Assembly (NCBI GenBank): GCA_948567375.1
Contig: OX419758.1
Span: 2,609,001-2,673,000 of the forward strand
DNA: 64,000 nucleotides
Source of the DNA: Lunularia cruciata
Lineage: Eukaryota; Streptophyta; Marchantiopsida; Lunulariales; Lunulariaceae
Reading direction: 5' to 3'
Shown here: in pieces, positions 57,182 through 64,000 of the stretch
Position numbering within the stretch: position 1 is the first letter of the stretch
Layout: every line of letters starts with the position of its first letter
Notes under the pieces: model-generated
The model's database searches: none
What the model saw: the letters and a program-made list of their open reading frames with translations, nothing else
Told to the model about the DNA's origin: nothing
Program-made: the position numbers and the translations under genes

Positions 57182-58090
57182 ATGGTGGAAATACCAGATG
57201 GTATCACTACTATGCAGCAACAAATCAAGCACCTTACTCAATTATTGGATGAACAAGACCAACAACAACAAGAATAAAAAGAGAGAGCACTAATTCAAGA
57301 TGGAGAAGATCAAATTACATTTCCAAAGCCCAAGGTGTTTGAAGGCAAAAATATTTCGGGCACAATGGAGGATTTTGTGTTTGACTGCAAATGTTACTTT
57401 GAAGCTACCAATCTCCAAGATGAGCGAAAACACATTCTCTTGGCTTCTAGCTAATTGAATGGTGTGGCAAAAAATTTGGTGGTGATTCTGAGTGGAGCGA
57501 GCTGAACAATAGATTGTTGCACTAATCTTGCATGAGAAAAATTCAAAGATACAATACTTGGTTGATTTCAAACTATAAATGCCACCCGAGTTGCATGAGA
57601 TAAATTGGCAGAGTTGAAGCGAATTGGCTCTATAAGAAGCTACATCATGCAATTTCAAAACATCATCATGTAGATTCTAGATATACAAGAAGATGAAGTT
57701 TTAGATTGATTTGTGAGGGGCTTGAAGTCACAAACTAAATTGGAGGTGACCATGCAAGAACCACAAAATGTGGAAGAAACCATGCAATTGGATGAGCGCT
57801 TTGATTCCTTGGTTGCAACAACTTGGTCTTGACCTCGACCTACACAAAGACTACAAGTACACTACGGGGGAGGAACCAACACCATAGAGATTGATATTAT
57901 CCAACAAAGACCACTTGGTACAACAGATAAAGAAAGATTGTAACAAAATGGTGGTTTTTCTTATTATTGTCAAGTTGGACATTGTATTGTTGAATGTCCA
58001 CTTAGGAATATGCAACCTCAACAAGTTACCTAAATAGAGTTGTGGAGTGGAATGATTAGGGAAACAAGGAATCCTACTAGGAGATTTTGA
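57182..58090 (+). pseudogene. gag remnant, family B
   Basis: Start ATGGTGGAAATACC at 57182. Then KVFEGKNISGTMEDFVFDC, DERKHILLAS and a tail with a partly kept CCHC knuckle (CQVGHCIVEC-like, near 57970-58000). Many stops. Confidence 0.75.
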
Positions 58091-58106
58091 GTCACCTATT
58101 GGTAGC

Positions 58107-58454
58107 TTGATTAGTTCCAATGAGATTGAAAGCTTGACCTTTGCAAGTTTGCATCACTTGCAAGGTATGATATCTAATCAGGGTTGTAAGATTTTGGTTG
58201 ATTTTAGAACTTTAGAGAATTGTATATCTATGCAAGTAGCAAAGGAGTTGGGTATTCCTATCAAGCTAGTAATTGGAAGTAGATTGATGAAGGCGGATGG
58301 TAAAAAGGGTTTTGCATTCCGTACCTCAAATCCTATTACCTTCAAGATTAGGAAGGAGTATTTGGAGTGTATGAGGTTTGTAGTGGCACCTCTACACTAC
58401 GATGTAATTCTAGGACTACCTTGGCTTAAATGTCATAAGGTTCAATTTGATTAG
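58107..58454 (+). pseudogene. Protease remnant, family B
   Basis: A 115-codon open stretch: GCKILVDFRTLENCIS (retropepsin site with D-F-R-T instead of D-[ST]-G-A), then VIGSRLMKADGKKG, KEYLECMRFVV and HYDVILGLPWL. The second conserved block is intact, the catalytic one is not. Confidence 0.75.
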
Positions 58455-58792
58455 ACCCAATGATATATTCAAGTACACCAAGGTAGGAATTTCCGAATAG
58501 GTTGTATGGCACCTTTGAGTAAGACACCTAAGAATAGTAAGTCCTAGGATGGGAAGTTTATAGAGAAGGTAGCCATAGAGCAAGCCTTGAAGGGAGATGA
58601 GTCCCAAGATGGAAGTTTGCCAAGAAGGCAGCCATGGAACAAGCTTTGAAGAGAGATGAGTCCCTAGATGGGAAATTTGTTAGTGAAGTAACTATAGAGC
58701 AAGCTTTGGAGGAAGATAAGTCTATTTGTGCGGTGTGGATCAAGTTGATTGCATAAGGACAATCTAAGGAGAGCCAAGAGCCTCATCAAGCA

Positions 58793-60150
58793 ATGGTTGA
58801 TCAGATAGTTCAAGAGTTTGCGGATGTGATTTTGGATGATCTATCAAAGGGATTACCCTCTGATCATGTTATGCACTTCAAGATTGAGTTATTGCCAAGG
58901 AGTACTCTAGTGAGTAGACCAATCTATTGGCTCTCACCAAAGGAGTTGGAGGAGTTGCAAACAACACTTATGGAGTTATTGGAGAAGGACTTCATACAAC
59001 ATAGTACTTCTCCTTGGGGAGCACCGGTACTATTTGTTTTGAAGAAGGATGGAGGACTTTATTTCTCTATTGATTACCGTGGGTTCAATAAGCAAATAGT
59101 GAAGAATGCATATCCCTTGTCTTGGATCAATGACTTGCTTGATCAATTGAGTGGAGCACGATACTTTTCCAAGTTGGATCTTTGTAGCAGCTATTGGCAA
59201 ATCCCCATTGATAGGGAGGATGTGCAAAAGATTGCATTTTGCATAAGGTATGGGCATTTTGAGTAGAGAGTTCTACCTTTCGGGCTCACTAATGCTCCAA
59301 TGGTCTTCATGGATCAAATGCATTAGGTGCTAGATGGACTATTGGATTGGTACGTGGTGGTGTTCTTGGATGATATCTTAATCTATAGCAAGATAGAGGT
59401 ATAATACATGAATCACGTGCAAGAAGTCCTAAGATGATGACAAAAATATAATTTTACTACAAGAAGTTGAAGTGAGCCTTTTGGCAGAAAGAAGTTACCT
59501 TCTTGGGTCACAAGATCTCATCGGAGGGGATCAAGATAGAAGAGGAGAAAATCAAGGCCATTACTAATTGGTCTACTTCAAAGGATGTTATAGAATTACA
59601 AGCATTTAATGGATTGACCAGTTTTTACCAACGGTTCATCCACTATTATGCTCATGTGGCTGCACCATTGATTGACCTCTTGGGGAAGAAATCAAGCTTC
59701 CAATGGACCACCAAGCACAAAGAAGTATTCCAAAAGTTGAAAAATATGGTGTCTTCAAGACCCATTCTTCAACCATATGATCTTCAGCTACCTTGTATGG
59801 CTGATTTTGATACTTCTAACTTTGCAATTGGAGTCGTGTTGCAACAAGAATTCCTAGATGGACTACATCCCATTACCTTTGTGTCTTGTTGACTAAATAT
59901 AACTGAAAGAAATTACTTTGCTTGAGATCATGAACAACTTGCAATGGTATATGCCACCAAGGTATGGAGGCATTATCTCTTGGGGAAAAAAGTGATCATG
60001 TGAACTGATCACAAACCATTGTTGCAAACCTTACACTTGTGTCACATGAAGAGTTGACATCATTGATGGGGGGAGCAACTTCAATTTTTTGACATCAAAC
60101 TTGAGTACAAACCAAGTTGGTTCCATGTCATCCCTGATGTTCTATCACAA
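58793..60150 (+). pseudogene. Reverse transcriptase and RNase H, family B (best-preserved RT of the window)
   Basis: Long open stretch 58793-59266 with [47 protein letters not shown] and [18 protein letters not shown] (catalytic Asp of motif A present). After one stop: LPFGLTNAPMVFMDQM and VVFLDDILIYSK (LDD intact). RNase H at 59503-59892 has FLGHKISSEGIK, YYAHVAAPLIDLLGKK and ADFDTSNFAIGVVLQQE, then TDHKPLLQTL. Only a handful of stops and one or two frameshifts; it is younger than family A here. Confidence 0.88.
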
Positions 60151-60329
60151 TGACCTAATTTGAAGTCTCTTCCTCTTGTCACGGCGGCAGTTACAATGGT
60201 GTCAATTGAATCCAAGGTCCAAAACAAGTTTTGGTCAGCTTTACAACAAGATCTCTTCTTTCAAATGGTACATGGTCATTTGACAACATGCAACAAGAAG
60301 TACAACACCATCTCCTTCAAGGAAGACCT

Positions 60330-61485
60330 TCTATTCCATGAAGACCGGATCATGTTCCAACCAAAGGTGATCTTCGACTTGTGCATCTTCAAGAAGCCCA
60401 TGATTTACCAGTTGTTGGTCACATGGGTGTGTACAAGACCTTAGGTACCCTCCAATGCCAATGGTGGTGGCCCAACATGGCACAAGATGATTGGGAGTTT
60501 GTCCAATTGTGTGAGAGTTGCCAACGCAACAAGGCCAATTACCAAAAACTGAGTGGACTCCTTCAACCACTCCCCATTCCATCTACTTGTTGGGAACCTA
60601 TGAGCTTAGATCTCATCACCTCTTTGCCCAAGATAAATTAAGGTCACACAAGAATTGTGGTATTTGTGGATAAGCTTAGTAAGCAAATTCATTTGGCACC
60701 AATAGTTGATACTATGGATGCTCTAACCTTGGCACAAATCTACTTTGACAATGTATTCAAACATCATGGGATGCCACATGTACTCGTCTCCAATTGTGAT
60801 CCTTTCTTCATTGGAAAGTTTTGGCAAACACTCTTTGAAATACTTGGCACCAAGCTCATTTTGTCCATGGCCTATCATCCTTAAACTGATGGAAAAATTG
60901 AACGTGAAAATTCCACGTTAGATGATATACTTCATGCCTTTGTCAACATCCACCAGACCAGTTGAGATGAATGTCTTGCAGCTGCGGAGTTTGCATACAT
61001 TAATTCTAAATAGGCAAGCTCGGAATTCTCCTTTTTTTTCTCAATTTTGACCAAGACCCACTTGTTCAAGATTCCCTTCTTGCTCCTCCTCTATCTCATG
61101 TCCCTCATACTTCCACCCTCTTGACCACCATCTCCCAATCACTCCAACAAGCCAAGTCTCATTTCCTTGTTGCTCAGAATCAACAAAAACAATATGTGGA
61201 TCACCATCATCGTGATCTCAACTTTCAAGTTGGTGATAAGGTCATGCTCTCATCAAATAACCTCCCTCTCCTGCTTGATACCCAAGTTTGTAAACTTGCC
61301 TTTAATTAGATAGGACCCTTTGATGTCACCCAAATTGTCTCTCCTATTGCTTATCAACTTGCCTTGCCTTGTCATATGCACATCCATCTTATCTTTCATG
61401 TCTCTAGGTTGAAACTCTTTTTTCCTAACCCATCTTCTTTTTCCTTTGCGTCCAACCTTCTCTTCTTGTCCTTACCAATGATCAT
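60330..61485 (+). pseudogene. Integrase remnant, family B
   Basis: Zinc-binding HHCC part: HDLPVVGHMGVYKTL and CESCQRNKANY (60381-60641). Core at 60657-60884: VVFVDKLSKQIHLAP (first Asp present), HHGMPHVLVSNCDPFF (second Asp region changed, SNCD for SDRD) and KLILSMAYHP. Then the GPY/F-like region is broken by stops. Confidence 0.8.
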
Positions 61486-61668
61486 GAGGAGTACAAAGTT
61501 GATTGTATCCTTGAGTGTCGCCACATTCAACGCAACCGTCAACAACATATGGAGTGCAAGGTCCTTTGGAAAGGGTATCCCCTTCATGATGCCACATGGG
61601 AACCTCTTTCTCATCTCTAGAATGCATGACTGGCCATCCAAGAGTTTGAAGCTTCATTGGCAACCAAG
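61486..61668 (+). pseudogene. Chromodomain at the C-terminus of family B integrase
   Basis: In the frame starting at 61486 the DNA encodes EEYKVDCILECRHI, then VLWKGYPLHDATWEPL, and after two stops a helix IQEFEAS. The Y-x-V-[ED]-x-I-[LV], W-[KE]-G-Y and A-T-W-E landmarks are those of chromodomains, which in chromoviruses steer integration to marked chromatin. Two stops lie between the W-E-P-L block and the last helix. Confidence 0.75.
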
Positions 61669-61695
61669 ACGTCACTAACTAGGGGTGGAGGAATA

Positions 61696-62146
61696 TGTAA
61701 CAATATGGAGTTTAATGATAAATTTAGTAGGGCTAATTATAACAATATGGAGTTTAGCGACGAAGTTAGTCGGGCTTACAAAGTAGAGAATACAAAAAAA
61801 TAGCCTAGAATATTCTAGAAGCATCTAAGAAGCTTCTTGGGAAGCTTCCCAACTAGTTAACTTGCGCCCTAAGCAGGTAGCTTCTAGAAGCTTCTAACTA
61901 GCTTAGCTTGCATGCCAAGTAGGCGGCTTCTAGAAGGAAGCTTCTTGAGAAGCTTCTTGGTTAACTTGGCTTGCACTCCAAGAAAGCGGCTCAAGGAAGT
62001 TTCTTGAGAAGCTTCAAGGGTCTTGTATGCTACCTATAAATACCAAAGCTGAAGCTCATGCTAGGCATTCGGAGTTTTCCCTCATTCAAGTGTCCCAATG
62101 TGAGTTTCCATTCTCCTATTTCTCTCCTCGGTTTTGGTCTTTTACA
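61696..62146 (+). repeat. 3' LTR of family B copy, also 5' LTR of the following gag
   Basis: Begins TGTAACAATATGGAG after a purine tract, ends TTTTACA at 62146. A 43-bp duplication of the LTR start lies at 61739 onward. It carries a perfect TTC-ta-GAA-gc-TTC heat-shock element at 61882-61894, more partial sites to about 62010, and TATAAATA at about 62035-62042. Confidence 0.85.
61882..61894. promoter_or_regulatory. Three-unit heat-shock element in family B 3' LTR
   Basis: TTCTAGAAGCTTC: three perfect alternating units. Nearby GAAGGAAGCTTCTTGAGAAGCTTC (about 61934-61957) adds further half-sites. It lies about 145 bp before the LTR TATA box. Confidence 0.5.
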
Positions 62147-62147
62147 T

Positions 62148-62160
62148 TGGTATCAGAGCA
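62148..62160 (+). other. Primer binding site, perfect tRNA-Met type
   Basis: TGGTATCAGAGCA one base after the LTR end, the canonical plant LTR-retrotransposon primer site complementary to initiator tRNA-Met. It is the best-kept of the three family B copies here. Confidence 0.8.
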
Positions 62161-62416
62161 GAATGGGATGGATGGAATTTATGGACCACCAAATCCACTT
62201 TCGCCAAACCATTGGGACTTTCATGTCCAGATATTACCAAAGCATCGTTTCACACAATTCATCACCTCCTGCTTTGGGCAAGATTTTCTACATATGATCA
62301 CCGTGTCAGAGGAACCCTTGATACTTCCAGTTGTAACTTATGGAGAACGGTGGACGTGTTGTATCTATGTGTTAATCAATTAGATAAATTGAGGGTAGTG
62401 GAATAGAGTAGTAGCA

Positions 62417-63100
62417 ATGGCGGCAATACCGGATGTTATCCTTGCAATGCAACAAAAAATCAAGCATCTTACTCGATTGTTGGATGAAAGAGACCAGCAA
62501 CAATGAGAACAAATAGACAGAGCGCCAGTTCAAGATGGAGAAGATCGCATTTGATTTCCAAAACCCAAGGTGTTTGAAGGCAAGAATCTTCCAAGCATAG
62601 TGGAGAATTTTGTGTTTGACTGCGAACGTTACTTTGAAGCCACCAATCTTCAAGACAAGCGGAAACAAATTCTCTTGGCTTCTAGCCAATTGGATGGCGT
62701 GGCAAAACTTTGGTGGCGATTCCGAGTAGAAAGAGCTGAACGACAAATTGTTACACCTATTTTGACATGGGCAGAATTCAAGGATACAATACTTGGTCGA
62801 TTTCAAACTATAAATGCCACTCAAGCTGCATGAGATAAATTGGCAGAGTTGAGGCAGATTGGTTCAATGAGAAGCTACATCACACAATTTTAGAACATCA
62901 TCATGCAAATTCCAGATATCCAAGAAGGTGAAGTTTTGGATCGATTTGTGCGAGGATGGAAGTCACGAACCAAATTAGAGGTGACCATGCGAGAGCCATA
63001 GAACATAGAAGAAGCCATGCAATTGGCTAAGCGTTTTGATTCCTTGGTTGCAACAACTTGGTCTCGACCTCGACCTACACAAAGCCTACAAGTACCACGA
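62417..63100 (+). pseudogene. Second family B gag, broken off at about 63.1 kb
   Basis: ATGGCGGCAATACC at 62417, then MFEGKNLPSIVENFVFDCER (62570), KRKQILLASSQLDGVAKLWW and ILTWAEFKDTILGRF, the best-preserved gag core of the window. A stop follows NATQAA. Downstream QIPDIQEGEVLDRFVRG, EAMQLAKRFDSL remain. Near 63100 similarity to the sister copies stops and a different gypsy sequence begins. Confidence 0.8.
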
Positions 63101-64000
63101 TTTGATGCGTAGGACTAGAGAGGAACCGAGACTGAGGCATGAAAAGGATATTGGTCATTCGTTTACTAAAGAGACCTTGGATGAGCTCACGGTCGGAAGG
63201 GATGGATTGCTCATAGAAGTTGAGCTCCGTGCATTTAAGGAAATGATTGGGAAGTGCAAGAAGGCTTTTGCTTTCAAGATCGAGGAGATTGGGTGTGTGA
63301 ACCCGCAAGAAATCACACCAATGATAATTTTCACGGTTCCGCATGTACTGTAGGATCTGAGACCAATACCAGTGCCAAAGGCGCTTCTGCCCCAACTAAC
63401 AAAACTACTGAAGGAGAAAGTTCACGCAAATATTTTAGAACCTTCAAAAGCGCCATACTCAAATTGTTGGTTTACCGTCTAGAAGAAGAATGGTAAGTTG
63501 CGGTTCATACAAGATATGCAACCGCCAAATAAGGTAACAATCCGGAATTCTAGTGTTGGACCGGCTGTGGATGAGTTTGCTAAGGAGTTTGCAGGGAGGG
63601 CAATCTATTCTATAGGAGATTTGTATTCAGGTTATGATCAATTTCAACTTGCTGAAGGGAGCCGAGACATAACCACGATGCGAACACCATTAGGGCTGAT
63701 GCGTATGTGCACTCTCCCAATGGGGGCTACTAACTCTGTGGCGCATATGCAAAGCGCTATGAATCGAATTCTGCACTCTTTTATCCCTGAGAAGACCCGT
63801 CCATTCTTGGATGATATACCTGTCAAGGGCTGCACAGAGAGCAAGAAAGATGAAACTTTGGTGGATGGAGGTATTAGGAGGTTTGTCATAGATCATATTC
63901 AAGATGTGGAGGCAATACTGAGAAGGTTGATGGAAGCGGGGGTGACTCTCTCTGGAGAGAAGTCGGCATTTGGACTTGGAGAAATCCTTGTGGTGGGACA
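63101..64000 (+). pseudogene. Reverse transcriptase of another Ty3/gypsy lineage, cut by the window edge
   Basis: Starts with RTREEPRLRHEKDIGHSF and FKIEEIGCVNP (63036-63353), the region before RT. From about 63485: KNGKLRFIQDMQPPNKVTI, YSIGDLYSGYDQFQLAEGSR, RTPLGLMRMCTLPMGATNS and RPFLDDIPVKG, then RRFVIDHIQDVEAILRRL and VTLSGEKSAFG. The F-L-D-D-I-P-V-K-G box differs clearly from families A and B (LDDILIYS / LDNILVYS). Frames shift between blocks. It continues to the right of the window. Confidence 0.75.

Larger units (their letters stand above)
56502..62146 (+). mobile_element. Family B chromovirus, copy with both LTRs
   Basis: 5' LTR 56502-56911 (410 bp), primer site at 56913, gag, protease, RT/RNase H, integrase with chromodomain, purine tract (AGGGGTGGAGGAA, 61681-61693), 3' LTR 61696-62146 (451 bp). 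All proteins are broken by stops. It is inserted into the family A 3' LTR. The TSD cannot be checked because the right LTR is shared with another family B gag. Confidence 0.88.

Overview
The window looks like nuclear DNA of a land plant that still makes centrioles, most likely a moss or another seed-free plant. Two intact-looking, compact, intron-containing host genes sit in a sea of decayed transposable elements. One (about 26.3-29.6 kb, +) encodes a protein with the C-terminal signature of the centriole/basal-body protein HYLS1, a function expected only where motile, flagellated sperm exist. The other (about 40.9-42.7 kb, -) is a four-exon plant-type LIFEGUARD/Bax-inhibitor-1 family membrane protein. 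The lineage is inferred; no species-specific marker was seen.

Layout. 1-4.5 kb: minus-strand Ty3/gypsy chromovirus-like element (family B), running off the left edge. 4.9-5.0 kb: a 108-bp insertion of a non-LTR element tail with a perfect 13-bp target-site duplication (TSD). 5.9-7.5 kb: decayed copia element (-). 7.5-8.9 kb: AT-rich, no gene seen. 8.9-9.8 kb: 5'-truncated non-LTR element (-). 9.8-11.8 kb: no recognised gene. 11.8-15.8 kb: the fullest copy of the non-LTR family (C2H2 finger, reverse transcriptase, zinc knuckle, restriction-like endonuclease), followed directly by a copia element with both LTRs (15.85-18.9 kb). 19-22.8 kb: no recognised gene. 22.9-24.75 kb: another non-LTR copy (-). 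25.1 kb: a 34-bp micro-insertion of the same family. 25.3-29.6 kb: HYLS1-like gene with its leader. 31.3 kb: short non-LTR tail copy. 32.2-36.2 kb: Mutator-like element with about 100-bp terminal inverted repeats, its transposase interrupted by a solo LTR with a clean 5-bp TSD. 36.9-37.7 kb: non-LTR copy (-). 40.9-42.7 kb: LIFEGUARD gene. 44.5-44.7 kb: non-LTR tail copy. 47.8-49.3 kb: PIF/Harbinger transposase remnant. 50.8-56.5 kb: gypsy family A, with an extra LTR inside gag and its 3' LTR cut by family B. 56.5-62.15 kb: family B element with two LTRs, tRNA-Met-type primer site and chromodomain. 62.15-63.1 kb: a second family B gag, joined near 63.1 kb to a different gypsy lineage that runs off the right edge.

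The most notable observations are: (i) an R2-like non-LTR family with a restriction-like endonuclease, present as at least eight copies, six of them bounded by 12-18-bp direct repeats and sharing a 3' tail without poly(A); one insertion carries only 34 bp; (ii) perfect three- and four-unit heat-shock-element arrays upstream of the TATA box in the family B LTRs; (iii) the HYLS1-like gene, whose leader carries six tandem copies of a pentamer that matches the 5' splice-site consensus.
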